64,000 bases of DNA from Lysobacter enzymogenes (GTDB taxonomy: Bacteria > Pseudomonadota > Gammaproteobacteria > Xanthomonadales > Xanthomonadaceae). The translations under genes were made by a program, and so were the position numbers. The stretch covers positions 1,302,001-1,366,000 of the forward strand of contig NZ_CP067395.1 of the NCBI RefSeq assembly GCF_017355525.1. The letters are read 5' to 3'. This document shows, piece after piece, positions 1 to 8,541 of the stretch (positions are counted from its first letter, which is position 1; the number at the start of each line of letters is the position of its first letter). The notes under the pieces were generated by a model. That model worked only from the letters and a program-made list of their open reading frames with translations. It did not search any database and was not told where the DNA came from.

Positions 1-327
1 CTGGGCGTGATCGGCCTGTACCACGCCATCGACGACCGCCGCAACGCGGCGCGCGCGGCCGGATTGCTGGCCATCGTCGGGGTCGCGCTGCTGCCGGTGA
101 TCCGTTACTCGGTGGTGTGGTGGAACTCGCTGCACCAGGGCTCGACCATCAACATGTTCGGCCAGTCGCACATGGACGCGAGCATGCTGCCGCCGCTGAT
201 CTGGATGCTGATCGGGACCAAGCTGTGGTTCGTCGGCGCGCTGCTGTCGCGCGCGCGCGCCGACAACCTGCGCCGCGAATCGGGCAAGGCCTGGGTCGCC
301 GAACTGGTCGCGGGCAAGCGCGCATGA
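1..327 (+). CDS. ccmC: Heme exporter protein CcmC, C-terminal part (5' truncated by window edge)
   Basis: The reading frame is open from base 1, so only the last 108 residues are present. CcmC is the inner-membrane protein that loads heme onto CcmE in System I cytochrome c maturation. The fragment shows the conserved tryptophan-rich periplasmic stretch ending in WWNSLHQG, then a final membrane segment ([19 protein letters not shown]) and a short basic cytoplasmic tail. The stop overlaps the ccmD start as ATGA. The six downstream ccm genes in canonical order make the assignment firm despite the missing N terminus. Confidence 0.93.
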   Translation: MGVIGLYHAIDDRRNAARAAGLLAIVGVALLPVIRYSVVWWNSLHQGSTINMFGQSHMDASMLPPLIWMLIGTKLWFVGALLSRARADNLRRESGKAWVAELVAGKRA

Positions 328-503
328 CCCACCTTCCCTACATCGTCGGCGCCTACGCCGTGTTCGTGGTCGTGCTCGGCTGGGATTATCTCGCCACCGC
401 GCTGCGGATCCGCCGCGAACTGCGCCTCGCCCGCCAGCGCGCCGAGCGCGCGCAAGCCCGCCCCGCGTCGCGCGACGACGCCTCCACCGAGTTGAGCCGA
501 TGA
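324..503 (+). CDS. ccmD: Heme exporter protein CcmD
   Basis: A 59-residue protein with one membrane segment near residues 6-22, followed by a charged helix rich in Arg and Ala. CcmD is the small subunit that helps release holo-CcmE from the CcmABC complex. Family members are about 50-75 residues with this same layout and little sequence conservation, so position between ccmC and ccmE is the main support. The start codon overlaps the ccmC stop (ATGA) and its own stop overlaps the ccmE start in the same way, which indicates translational coupling. Confidence 0.88.
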   Translation: MTHLPYIVGAYAVFVVVLGWDYLATALRIRRELRLARQRAERAQARPASRDDASTELSR

Positions 504-967
504 ATCCGACCCGCCGCCGCCGTCTGCTGTGGGTGCTGGGCCTGGTCGCCGCCGCCGGCCTCGCCACCGCCTTGGTCGCCACCGCCCTGCAACGCAACAT
601 CGCCTACCTCTACACGCCCAGCGAAGTGCTGCGCGGCGAAGCCGGCGGGCAGGCGCGCTTCCGTCTCGGCGGCATGGTCGCCGGCGGTTCGTTCCAGCGC
701 GCGCCGGGCTCGCTCGACGCGCATTTCAAAGTCACCGACGGCGACGCGCTGATGCCGGTCAAGTACACCGGCATCCTGCCCGATCTGTTCCGCGAGAAGC
801 AGGCCGTGGTCGCCACCGGCCGCATGCAGGGCGACACCTTCGTGGCCGAGGAGATCCTGGCCAAGCACGACGAGACCTACGTGCCCAAGGAAGTCGCCGA
901 CAAGATGGGCCAGGCGCACAAGAAGCACGATGTGGCGGCGCCCGGCGGCAAAGAGGCCGCGCGTTGA
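500..967 (+). CDS. ccmE: Cytochrome c maturation heme chaperone CcmE
   Basis: A 155-residue periplasmic heme chaperone with a short cytoplasmic N terminus, one membrane anchor (about residues 9-30) and an OB-fold domain. The covalent heme-binding motif is visible as HDETY, with His123 and Tyr127, followed by the flexible KEVADKM region. It receives heme from CcmC and hands it to CcmF. The ATG overlaps the ccmD stop. Length and motif spacing are normal for the family. A gap of 102 bases without an obvious gene separates it from ccmF. Confidence 0.95.
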   Translation: MNPTRRRRLLWVLGLVAAAGLATALVATALQRNIAYLYTPSEVLRGEAGGQARFRLGGMVAGGSFQRAPGSLDAHFKVTDGDALMPVKYTGILPDLFREKQAVVATGRMQGDTFVAEEILAKHDETYVPKEVADKMGQAHKKHDVAAPGGKEAAR

Positions 968-1069
968 TCGCGGACGCAGCGGCGTCGCCGCGCGACCGCG
1001 GCGACCGCGGCGACGGTGGCTCGAACCTCGCGACCCGCGTTTTCTTCATTTTCGACAAGGCGCCGCCGC

Positions 1070-3082
1070 ATGCTGCCTGAACTCGGCCAGATCGCCCTCA
1101 TCCTCGCCCTGCTGATTTCGATCCTGCAGGCGGCCCTGCCGCTGGCCGGCGCGCAACGCGGCATCGATTCGTGGATGGCGATGGCGCGGCCGGCGGCGTA
1201 CTCGCAGCTGGTGCTGGTCGCGTTCGCGTTCGCGATCCTGACCCAGGCCTTCGTGACCCAGGACTTCTCGCTGCGCTACGTCGCCGAGAACAGCAATTCG
1301 CTGCTGCCGGTGGCGTATCGCTACTCGGCGGTGTGGGGCGCGCACGAAGGCTCGCTGCTGCTGTGGGCGCTGGTGCTGGCGCTGTGGACCGGCGCGGTCG
1401 CGCGCTTCTCGCAGGCCCTGCCGGCGCCGGTGATCGCTCGCGTGCTCGGGGTCATGGGCGTGGTCAGCGTCGGTTTCCTGGCGTTCCTGATCTTCACCAG
1501 CAATCCGTTCGCGCGGCTGCTGCCGGCGGTGGCCGAAGGCCGCGACCTCAATCCGCTGCTGCAGGATCCGGGCCTGATCATCCACCCGCCGATGCTGTAC
1601 GCCGGCTACGTCGGCTTCAGCGTGCCGTTCGCGTTCGCCATCGCCGCATTGCTCGACGGCAAGATCGACGCGCGCTGGCTGCGCTGGACCCGGCCGTGGA
1701 CCAACGTCGCCTGGGCCTTCCTGACCCTTGGCATCGCGCTGGGCTCGTGGTGGGCGTACTACGAACTCGGCTGGGGCGGCTGGTGGTTCTGGGATCCGGT
1801 CGAGAACGCCAGCTTCATGCCGTGGCTGGCCGGCGCGGCGCTGCTGCATTCGCAGGCGGTCACCGAAAAGCGCGGCAGCTTCCGCGGCTGGACCTTGCTG
1901 CTCGCCATCGCCGCGTTCTCGCTGTCGCTGCTGGGCACCTTCCTGGTCCGCTCCGGCGTGCTGACCAGCGTGCACGCGTTCGCCGCCGATCCCTCGCGCG
2001 GATTGTTCGTGCTGATCTTCCTCGGCGTGGTCATCGGCGGCTCGCTGCTGTTGTACGCGCTGCGCGCGCCGTCGGCGCAGGACGATCCCGGCAAGCCGTT
2101 CGACTTCTCCTCGCGCGAAACCCTGCTGTTGGCCAACAACCTGCTGCTGACCACCGCCTGCGCGATGGTGCTGCTCGGCACGCTGTACCCGTTGCTGGCC
2201 GACTCGCTGAACCTCGGCAAGATTTCGGTCGGCCCGCCGTACTTCGCGCTGATGTTCGTGCTGCTGATGGCGCCGCTGGTGCTGCTGCTGCCGTTCGGCC
2301 CGCTGTTCCGCTGGCAGCGCGAGCAGGCCTCGCGGCCGGCGGCGATGCTGGTGCCGTGGGCCGGGCTCGCGCTCGGCGGCGCGATCGCCGGGTACTTCCT
2401 CGCGCCGCAAGGCCCGCTCAAGGTCGCCGCCGGCGTCGGCGGCGCGCTGTGGGTCGCGGCCGGCACCGCGCGCTTCGTGTGGTCGCGCCTGCGCGGCGAC
2501 GGCGCGCGCTCCGGCGCCAAGCGCTTCACCGCCGAGATGCTCGGCATGACCCTGGCCCACTTCGGCGTCGCCGTGTTCCTGATCGGCGCATTGCTGGTCG
2601 AAGGCCTCAGCGTGCAGCGCGAAGTCGCGCTGGCGCCCGGCAAGAGCCTGGACCTGGGGCGCTACTCGTTCCGTTTCGACAACGTCAAGCACAGCGTCGG
2701 CCCGAACTACGAAGCCGATTACGGCACCGTGACCGTGTTCGACGGCGACCGCCAGCTGACCGTGCTGCATCCGGAGAAGCGCGCCTACGCCAGCGGCGGC
2801 CAGGTCATGACCGAAGCGGCGATCTCGCGCGGCGTTACCCGCGACCTGTACGTCGCCCTCGGCGAACCGCTCGGCAACGGCGCCTGGGCGGTGCGCGTGC
2901 ACATCAAGCCGTTCGTGCGCTGGATCTGGATCGGCGCGCTGCTGATGATGCTCGGCGGTTTCGTCGCTGCGGCGGACCGGCGGTTCCGGGTCAAGGCCGA
3001 CGCGCGCGCCGGCGCGGCGCCGCGACCGGCGGACGCGACGGTCGCGGGCACGAGCGCCATCGCAGGAGAGCAACAAGCATGA
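1070..3082 (+). CDS. ccmF: Heme lyase subunit CcmF
   Basis: A 670-residue multispanning membrane protein that joins heme to the apocytochrome CXXCH site. The tryptophan-rich WWD domain is clear (GWGGWWFWDPVEN near residues 235-250), as are conserved periplasmic motifs such as EGSLLLWAL and LNPLLQDPGLIIHPP. The frame could open earlier, but the ATG at 1070 gives the usual MLPELGQIALILAL start of the family and a first membrane helix without the basic extension, so I chose it. The stop overlaps the ccmG start. Length matches the family (about 640-670). Confidence 0.95.
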   Translation: MLPELGQIALILALLISILQAALPLAGAQRGIDSWMAMARPAAYSQLVLVAFAFAILTQAFVTQDFSLRYVAENSNSLLPVAYRYSAVWGAHEGSLLLWALVLALWTGAVARFSQALPAPVIARVLGVMGVVSVGFLAFLIFTSNPFARLLPAVAEGRDLNPLLQDPGLIIHPPMLYAGYVGFSVPFAFAIAALLDGKIDARWLRWTRPWTNVAWAFLTLGIALGSWWAYYELGWGGWWFWDPVENASFMPWLAGAALLHSQAVTEKRGSFRGWTLLLAIAAFSLSLLGTFLVRSGVLTSVHAFAADPSRGLFVLIFLGVVIGGSLLLYALRAPSAQDDPGKPFDFSSRETLLLANNLLLTTACAMVLLGTLYPLLADSLNLGKISVGPPYFALMFVLLMAPLVLLLPFGPLFRWQREQASRPAAMLVPWAGLALGGAIAGYFLAPQGPLKVAAGVGGALWVAAGTARFVWSRLRGDGARSGAKRFTAEMLGMTLAHFGVAVFLIGALLVEGLSVQREVALAPGKSLDLGRYSFRFDNVKHSVGPNYEADYGTVTVFDGDRQLTVLHPEKRAYASGGQVMTEAAISRGVTRDLYVALGEPLGNGAWAVRVHIKPFVRWIWIGALLMMLGGFVAAADRRFRVKADARAGAAPRPADATVAGTSAIAGEQQA

Positions 3083-3672
3083 ACACCCCCGTCCCCAACG
3101 GCGGCGCGCGCCGCGACAAGGCCCGCTGGCTGCCGCTGGCGATCTTCGCCGCGCTGGCGGTGCTGCTGGCTGCGGGCGTGTGGCTCAGCCGCAACCCCGA
3201 CCGCGAGAAACTGCCGTCGCCGCTGATCGGCAAGCCCGCGCCGCAGTTCTCGCTGCCGGTGCTGCACGAAGCCGGGCACCTGATCTCGACCCAGGACCTG
3301 CGCGGCGCGCCGTACCTGCTCAACGTCTGGGGCAGCTGGTGCCCGGCCTGCCGCGACGAGCACCCGGTGCTGACCCGCTTCGCCGAAACCAAGCGCGTGC
3401 GCGTGGTCGGCTTCAACTGGAAGGACGAGCACGCCGACGCGCTGCGCTGGCTGGAGCAGTACGGCAACCCCTACTTCGTCGTCGTCGCCGACTACGAAGG
3501 CAAGGCGGCGATCGACTGGGGCATCTACGGCGCGCCGGAAACCTTCCTGGTCGACGCGGGCGGCATCGTGCGCTGGAAGTTCGTCGGGCCGCTGACCGAC
3601 AAGGTGATCCGCGACGAGTTGATTCCCGAGCTGGAAAAACTCGGGCCCGAGCCGAACGGGACCGCGCGGTGA
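3079..3672 (+). CDS. ccmG: Thiol:disulfide interchange protein CcmG/DsbE
   Basis: A 197-residue membrane-anchored thioredoxin-fold reductase that keeps apocytochrome c and CcmH cysteines reduced. A single N-terminal anchor covers about residues 17-35. The redox motif WCPAC has Cys88 and Cys91, and the cis-proline loop appears as YGAPETFL. GVRW-type residues of this subfamily are represented by GIVRWKFVGPL near the end. The ATG overlaps the ccmF stop and its own stop overlaps the GTG of ccmH. Confidence 0.95.
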   Translation: MNTPVPNGGARRDKARWLPLAIFAALAVLLAAGVWLSRNPDREKLPSPLIGKPAPQFSLPVLHEAGHLISTQDLRGAPYLLNVWGSWCPACRDEHPVLTRFAETKRVRVVGFNWKDEHADALRWLEQYGNPYFVVVADYEGKAAIDWGIYGAPETFLVDAGGIVRWKFVGPLTDKVIRDELIPELEKLGPEPNGTAR

Positions 3673-4217
3673 GCCGGCCGCGATCCCAGGCCGCCGCAGC
3701 CGGCGGCCGCCGCTTCGCCGTCGCCACGCGCAACGCGTTGGCCGCCGCGGCGCTGGCGCTTGGCCTGAGCCTGTCGCTGGCGGCGCCGCTGTCCGCGCAG
3801 CCGGCCAGCGACCCGCAGCCGCTGCGCTACAACGACACCGCCGAGGAACGCCGTTTCCACGCCCTGGTCGCCGAGCTGCGCTGCGTGATGTGCCAGAACC
3901 AGTCGCTGGCCGATTCCAACGCCCAGATCGCCCACGACCTGCGCCGCGAAGTGCTGGAGCTGATGCGCCAGGGCAAGAGCGACGCGCAGATCAAGGAGTT
4001 CCTGGTCGAACGCTACGGCGAGTTCGTGCTCTACCGTCCTCGTGTTGAATCCACCACCTGGCTGTTGTGGTTCGGCCCGGCGCTGGTGCTGTTGGCCGGC
4101 GGGTTCCTGGTCGCGCGGGTGATCCGCTCGCGCGGCGACGGTTCCGGCGCCACCGACGGCACGGCCACCGACTTGGGACGCAACCGGCGCGACGGCGACG
4201 AGGAACAGGAGTGGTGA
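3669..4217 (+). CDS. ccmH: Cytochrome c-type biogenesis protein CcmH
   Basis: The protein is 182 residues with a GTG start overlapping the ccmG stop (GTGA). A signal peptide of about 44 residues ends near LSAQPA. The mature part carries the redox motif LRCVMCQNQ with Cys72 and Cys75, followed by a three-helix bundle and a C-terminal membrane helix (TTWLLWFGPALVLLAGGFLV). It reduces apocytochrome cysteines with CcmG. This is the short, CcmH-only form; the TPR part found fused in E. coli CcmH is encoded by the next gene. Confidence 0.93.
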   Translation: MSRPRSQAAAAGGRRFAVATRNALAAAALALGLSLSLAAPLSAQPASDPQPLRYNDTAEERRFHALVAELRCVMCQNQSLADSNAQIAHDLRREVLELMRQGKSDAQIKEFLVERYGEFVLYRPRVESTTWLLWFGPALVLLAGGFLVARVIRSRGDGSGATDGTATDLGRNRRDGDEEQEW

Positions 4218-5266
4218 TGGCGGTGACGATGGGTTCGGGTTCCACCGCCATGTTCGCGATGGCGGGCGCGGCGCTGGTGATGTTCGTGCTCGGCTACGCC
4301 CTGCATCCGCTGTGGCGCGCGCGCCCGGCGCTGGGCGCGGGCCTCGGCGTGGCGATGGCGCTGGCGACGCTGGCGCTGTACCTCGGCCTGGGCACGCCGC
4401 GCGCGCTGCACTCCGAGCAGCGGCGCGCGCCGCAGACTCTGGCCGACGCGGTGACCCAGCTGGAAGCCGAGCTCGAACGCGATCCGAACCAAATCGAAGG
4501 CTGGCGCCTGCTGGCCAGCGCCTACACCGCCGAAGGCCTGGCGGTGAAGGCGCGCGACGCTTACGCGCGCGCGGTCAAGCTCGCTCCGGACAACCCCGAC
4601 CTGCTCGCCGAGGCCGCCGAGGCGCGCGCCCTGGCCACGCGCGAACGCCGCTTCGACGAAGGCGCGGTGGCGATGCTCGAACACGCGCTGGAGCAGCAAC
4701 CGATGCACCAGCGCGCGCGCTGGTTCCTCGGCATCGCCCAGCGCCAGGCCAACCGGCCCGCCGACGCCGCCAAGACCTGGGAACCGCTGCTGGCGGTGGT
4801 CCAGCCGGGCACCGCGGCGAGCCTGATCGACCAGATCAACGGCGCGCGCAAGGACGCCGGCCTGGAGCCGCTGGCGCTGCCGGCGCCGACCGCCGCGCCG
4901 GGCGCCGCGACCGCGGGCGGTCCGGGCCTCAAGGTCCGGGTCGAACTGGCGCCCGCGCTCAAGGCCAAGCTGCCGGCCAGCGCCAGCGTGTTCGTGCTGG
5001 CGCGCCAGGACGGCGGCCCGCCGATGCCGGTGGCGGTCGAGAAGCACCCGCTGGCGGCGTTCCCGCTCGACGTCGTGCTCGACGACGGCGACAGCCCGAT
5101 GCCGACGATGAAACTCTCGCAGTTGCCGAAGGTGCAGGTGCTCGCGCGCGTGTCCGCGTCGGGCAACGCGATCCCGCAGCCGGGCGATCTGGCCTCGGCG
5201 CCGCAGAGCGTGGCCAGCGACCGCAAGGACACGGTGGTGGTGGTGATCGACCGCGTGGTCGAGTGA
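4217..5266 (+). CDS. ccmI: Cytochrome c maturation TPR protein CcmI (CycH)
   Basis: A 349-residue protein with two N-terminal membrane helices (about residues 9-30 and 38-57), TPR-like helical repeats (DPNQIEGWRLLASAYTAEG, then LAPDNPDLLAEAAEA), and a C-terminal beta-rich domain from about residue 237 with the KVRVELAP pattern of the family. CcmI binds apocytochrome c and passes it to the CcmF-CcmH lyase. The ATG shares one base with the ccmH stop (TGATG); a GTG three bases earlier is also possible. It is the last gene of the operon. Confidence 0.9.
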   Translation: MAVTMGSGSTAMFAMAGAALVMFVLGYALHPLWRARPALGAGLGVAMALATLALYLGLGTPRALHSEQRRAPQTLADAVTQLEAELERDPNQIEGWRLLASAYTAEGLAVKARDAYARAVKLAPDNPDLLAEAAEARALATRERRFDEGAVAMLEHALEQQPMHQRARWFLGIAQRQANRPADAAKTWEPLLAVVQPGTAASLIDQINGARKDAGLEPLALPAPTAAPGAATAGGPGLKVRVELAPALKAKLPASASVFVLARQDGGPPMPVAVEKHPLAAFPLDVVLDDGDSPMPTMKLSQLPKVQVLARVSASGNAIPQPGDLASAPQSVASDRKDTVVVVIDRVVE

Positions 5267-5324
5267 CTCGCTGAAGCGGTCGTCACAGGACCAGCTTCGA
5301 ACTTCAGTCCGTAGTCCTGCTCCG

Positions 5325-5347
5325 ATGGCCGGCGCGGTCCCGGCCAT
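5325..5347 (+). terminator. Inverted repeat after ccmI, possible terminator
   Basis: An 8-bp perfect stem (ATGGCCGG and CCGGCCAT) with a 7-base loop lies 58 bases after the ccmI stop. There is no T-run, so it may be only a weak or Rho-dependent stop. It is the only clear hairpin between ccmI and the next gene. Confidence 0.35.
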
Positions 5348-5488
5348 ATCGCGATAACGCATTCGCCGTTCCCGTCGCACCACCGTGCCGCGACGATGGT
5401 TTAGGCTGCACCGCGACCGCCGCGCGCCCGTTCGCGCGGCCCACCCGTTCGCCAGAACGCCGGCCCGCGCCGGCCACACGAGCAAGGC

Positions 5489-6649
5489 ATGACCGAATTC
5501 ATCCCGCCCGGCACCCGCCATATCGCCCTGCCCTCGCCGTTTCCGATGAAACGCGGCGGCGCCCTGACCGGCGCGCGCATCGCCTACGAAACCTGGGGCG
5601 AGCTCAACGCCGCGCGCGACAACGCGGTGCTGATCGTCACCGGCCTGTCGCCCGACGCACACGCCGCAGCCAACCCCGGCAACCCGGAACCGGGCTGGTG
5701 GGAGGCGATGCTCGGCCCCGGCAAGCCGATCGACAGCGAACACTGGTTCGTGATCTGCGTGAACTCGCTCGGCAGTTGCAAGGGCTCGACCGGCCCGGCC
5801 TCGGTCGACGCCGCCAGCGGCGAGCTGTACCGCCTGGAATTCCCCGAACTCTCGGTCGAAGACGGCGCCGACGCCGCCGCGCACGTGGTCCGCGCGCTCG
5901 GCATCGAACGGCTGGCCTGCGTGATCGGCAACTCGATGGGCGGCATGACCGCGCTGGCCTTGCTGGTGCGCCACCCGGGCCTGGCCCGCGCCCACATCAA
6001 CATCTCCGGCGCGGCGCGCGCGCTGCCGTTCTCGATCGCGATCCGCTCGCTGCAACGCGAAGCGATCCGGCTGGACCCGCAATGGAACCAGGGCCGCTAC
6101 GACGAGACGAATTACCCCGAATCGGGCATGCGCATGGCGCGCAAGCTCGGCGTCATCACCTACCGCTCGGCCTTGGAATGGGATGGACGCTTCGGCCGCG
6201 TGCGCCTGGACTCCGACCGCCTCGACGAGGAGCCGTTCGGCCTGGAATTCGAGGTCGAGAGCTACCTGGAAGGCCACGCCCGCCGCTTCGTGCGCCGCTT
6301 CGACCCCAATTGCTATCTGTACCTGAGCCGCTCGATGGACTGGTTCGACCTCGGCGATTACTGCGGCGGCGGCGACGGCCTCGACAATGATGAACAGGTG
6401 CGGCGCGGCCTCGCCTCGATCCGGATCGAAAAAGCCCTGGCCATCGGCGTGCACACCGACATCCTGTTCCCGTTGCAGCAGCAGCGCGAAATCGCCGACG
6501 GCCTGCGCGCCGGCGGCGCCGACGCGCGCTTCCTGCCGCTGGAATCGCCGCAGGGCCACGACGCCTTCCTGGTCGACATCGGCCGCTTCGGCCCGGCCGT
6601 GGCCGGATTTCTCGCCGAGCTGCGGACGGGCGTAGAATCGGCGGCATGA
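5489..6649 (+). CDS. metX: MetX-family O-acyltransferase (serine or homoserine O-succinyl/acetyltransferase)
   Basis: A 386-residue alpha/beta-hydrolase-fold acyltransferase. The nucleophile elbow is GNSMGG, the N-terminal YETWGELN and GLSPDAHA motifs are typical of MetX, and the C-terminal Asp/His charge relay shows as HTDILFP and GHDAFLVD. Homologues move an acyl group from acyl-CoA to homoserine for methionine synthesis. Published enzymology of the family found xanthomonad members that use succinyl-CoA, some acting on serine in cysteine synthesis. The overlap with a cysteine dioxygenase-like gene makes the serine role plausible, but sequence reading alone cannot settle the substrate. Confidence 0.85.
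   Translation: MTEFIPPGTRHIALPSPFPMKRGGALTGARIAYETWGELNAARDNAVLIVTGLSPDAHAAANPGNPEPGWWEAMLGPGKPIDSEHWFVICVNSLGSCKGSTGPASVDAASGELYRLEFPELSVEDGADAAAHVVRALGIERLACVIGNSMGGMTALALLVRHPGLARAHINISGAARALPFSIAIRSLQREAIRLDPQWNQGRYDETNYPESGMRMARKLGVITYRSALEWDGRFGRVRLDSDRLDEEPFGLEFEVESYLEGHARRFVRRFDPNCYLYLSRSMDWFDLGDYCGGGDGLDNDEQVRRGLASIRIEKALAIGVHTDILFPLQQQREIADGLRAGGADARFLPLESPQGHDAFLVDIGRFGPAVAGFLAELRTGVESAA
6633..6638 (+). promoter_or_regulatory. Candidate -10 box TAGAAT inside metX end
   Basis: TAGAAT lies 7 bases before the ATG of the cysteine dioxygenase-like gene. A transcript from it would begin at or near that ATG, giving a leaderless message. No convincing -35 is visible, so this is a weak call. 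The same geometry recurs at 14806 and 24180. Confidence 0.3.
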
Positions 6650-7242
6650 ACGCCACCGACGCCCTGCCCGATCTCGACTTCCCCGGCCACGACAAGCTGG
6701 TCGCCGCCATCGACGCCGCGGTCGCCGCCGGCGACGAGCACGCGGTCACCGCGGCCTTGCGCAATACCCTGTGCAAGATGATCCGCGACCGCGACGTCAA
6801 CCTGCCCGATTGCGTGTTCGACCCGATCGACGACCACTACGCCCGCCGCGAGCTCTACCGCAGCCCGGAACTGGGCTACAGCGTGGTCGCGATGACCTGG
6901 GGCCCCGGCCAGGGCACGCCGATGCACGACCACAGCGGCCTGTGGTGCGTGGAAGGCGTGTGGGACGGCGAGCTGGAGATCACCCAGTTCGAACTGCTCG
7001 AACGCAACGGCGAGAACTTCCGCTTCCGCGCCGCCGGCGGCATGCACGCCGGCCCCGGCAGCGCCGGCAGCCTGATCCCGCCGCACGAGTACCACACCAT
7101 CCGCAACGCCAGCCAGGATTCGGTCGCGGTGTCGCTGCACATCTACAAGGCGCCGATGGAATGCTGCTCGATGTTCGTGCAGCGCGAAGGCGAATGGTTC
7201 CGCCGGGTCGACAAGACGCTGGAAACCGATCAGGCGGCTTGA
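6646..7242 (+). CDS. Cysteine dioxygenase-type cupin enzyme
   Basis: A 198-residue cupin of the cysteine/thiol dioxygenase family, which oxidises cysteine or a related thiol such as 3-mercaptopropionate to the sulfinic acid using non-heme iron. The first cupin motif contains HDH in GTPMHDHSGLWC, and the third iron ligand is the His of PPHEYHTIRN. The length is typical of bacterial members. The start overlaps the stop of the MetX-like gene (ATGA), so the two are translationally coupled. Whether the substrate is cysteine or another thiol cannot be decided from the motifs. Confidence 0.85.
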   Translation: MNATDALPDLDFPGHDKLVAAIDAAVAAGDEHAVTAALRNTLCKMIRDRDVNLPDCVFDPIDDHYARRELYRSPELGYSVVAMTWGPGQGTPMHDHSGLWCVEGVWDGELEITQFELLERNGENFRFRAAGGMHAGPGSAGSLIPPHEYHTIRNASQDSVAVSLHIYKAPMECCSMFVQREGEWFRRVDKTLETDQAA

Positions 7243-7265
7243 GCCGTCGGCCAGGCGCCAGCGCA

Positions 7266-7302
7266 ACGGGCGAAGACGCAAGCGCTTCGCCCGTTTTTGT
7301 TT
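7266..7302 (+). terminator. Rho-independent terminator after the cysteine dioxygenase gene
   Basis: A perfect 10-bp stem (ACGGGCGAAG with CTTCGCCCGT) and a 9-base loop are followed directly by TTTTTGTTT. It sits 24 bases past the stop and closes the metX-dioxygenase unit. Confidence 0.85.
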
Positions 7303-7403
7303 GAATCGTTTTTGTTCGCCCCGCCTTTGTTCGACCCGTGCTTGTCCCGCCCGCTTTTCGCCCGCCGCGTTTTCGTAGCCGTCGCCCGCCTTCAGGCCAG
7401 CCC

Positions 7404-7856
7404 ATGCTCACCGACCTGCTCCTCGCCGCCACCCACCACCTGCTGGTGTTCGCGCTGATCTCGATGCTGGTCGCCGAATCGGTGCTGCTGCGCGGCCCCG
7501 TCGATGCGGCGACGCTGCGCCGGCTGGCCGGGCTCGACGCCGGCTACGGCCTCAGCGCGGTCGCGCTGCTGGTCGTCGGCGTGCTGCGCCTGCTGTACGG
7601 CGTCAAAGGCATGGACTTCTACAACCACAACCCATGGTTCCATGCCAAGTTCAGCCTGTTCGTGCTGGTCGCTTTGCTGTCGATCCTGCCGACCGTGCGG
7701 TTCCTGCGCTGGCGCCGCGCGCTCAAGCGCGACCCGGACTTCCTGCCCGACCCGCGCCAGATCGGCGCGCTGCGCCTGTTGATCCGGCTGGAACTGGTCG
7801 CCGTGGCCGGCATCTTCGTCTGCGCCGCGGCGATGGCGCGCTACGGCGGCTTCTGA
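7404..7856 (+). CDS. DUF2214 family membrane protein
   Basis: A 150-residue inner-membrane protein with four predicted helices (about residues 7-27, 49-66, 82-98 and 128-146). It carries the family's N-terminal HHLLVF pattern and the central YGVKGMDFYNHNPWFHAK motif with several conserved His and Asn residues. The function of DUF2214 is unknown. The frame extends upstream, but the ATG at 7404 gives the usual MLTDLLLAATHH start. It is followed 19 bases later by a P-loop kinase-like gene on the same strand. Confidence 0.82.
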   Translation: MLTDLLLAATHHLLVFALISMLVAESVLLRGPVDAATLRRLAGLDAGYGLSAVALLVVGVLRLLYGVKGMDFYNHNPWFHAKFSLFVLVALLSILPTVRFLRWRRALKRDPDFLPDPRQIGALRLLIRLELVAVAGIFVCAAAMARYGGF

Positions 7857-7875
7857 GCGCAGCCGCACCCCAGGC

Positions 7876-8424
7876 ATGACCGCCGCCGCGCTCGACTTCG
7901 CCGGCCACCTCCTGATCCTGTCCGGCCCGCCCGGCGCCGGCAAGACCACGCTCGCGCGCGCCCTCGCCGCGTTGCCGGGCTCGACCAAGGCGCATCTGCA
8001 CGCCGACGATTTCTTCCAGGCGATCAAGCACGGCGCGATCTCGCCGTACCGGCCCGAGGCGCACGCGCTGAACGCGACGGTGATGCAAGCGCTCGCGGCC
8101 GCCGCGCACGGCTATGCCGCCGGCGGCCTGCTCGCGGTGGTCGACGGCGTGATCGGCCCGTGGTTCCTGGCGCCGTTCCGCCGTCTCGCGGTGCCGGTGC
8201 ATTACGTTGTGCTGCAGCCGCCGTTGCAGACCGCGATCGAGCGCTGCCGCACGCGCGGCTACGGGCTCGACGACGCGGCCACGATCGCCGCCTTGCACGC
8301 GCAGCTGTCGGCCCTGGACGGGCTGCAAGCGCATGCGCTGCCCATCGGCGAAGCGACCCCGGACCAGTCGCTGTCGCGGGTCATCGCAGCGCTCGCCAGC
8401 GGCGCGTTCGCGCTCGAACGTTGA
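7876..8424 (+). CDS. P-loop kinase-like ATPase (AAA/zeta-toxin-like fold)
   Basis: A 182-residue protein with a clear Walker A motif GPPGAGKTT at residues 17-25 and a Walker B-like DGVIGPW segment. It is the size and layout of small nucleotide or sugar kinases and of zeta-toxin-like phosphotransferases; a lid-like Arg-rich stretch (ERCRTRGYG) follows. No antitoxin partner is adjacent, which argues against a toxin role. The substrate is not recognisable. Confidence 0.75.
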   Translation: MTAAALDFAGHLLILSGPPGAGKTTLARALAALPGSTKAHLHADDFFQAIKHGAISPYRPEAHALNATVMQALAAAAHGYAAGGLLAVVDGVIGPWFLAPFRRLAVPVHYVVLQPPLQTAIERCRTRGYGLDDAATIAALHAQLSALDGLQAHALPIGEATPDQSLSRVIAALASGAFALER

Positions 8425-8512
8425 ACGCCGCGGATCGCGCGGCGCACAGCGTTCGCAACAAGTCCTGCCCGTGCATCGGCGCCCGCGTGGGGCGCCGTTG
8501 GCCGGATCCCGG

Positions 8513-8529
8513 CCGGCCGAAACGGCCGG
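8513..8529. terminator. Hairpin between convergent genes, possible shared terminator
   Basis: CCGGCCG-AAA-CGGCCGG forms a compact 7-bp hairpin between the stop of the kinase-like gene and the stop of the protease gene, which face each other. There is no clear T-run on either strand. Confidence 0.35.
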
Positions 8530-8541
8530 CGCGGCCTGCGA

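Noticed and set aside
1046..3076. Long minus-strand frame opposite ccmF
   Set aside because: Antisense shadow; strongly biased to Arg, Gln, Ala and His with no hydrophobic core.
5267..5488. Riboswitch upstream of the MetX-like gene
   Set aside because: I looked for a SAM-type leader. Only one short hairpin is present, probably the ccm operon end, and no conserved riboswitch core is recognisable.
4031..6559. Long minus-strand frame opposite ccmI and metX
   Set aside because: Both genes on the plus strand are certain; the frame is a product of high GC at third positions.
7876..8424. Zeta-type toxin of a toxin-antitoxin system
   Set aside because: The P-loop fits, but no small antitoxin gene is adjacent and the neighbour is a membrane protein; a general kinase-like ATPase is the safer name.
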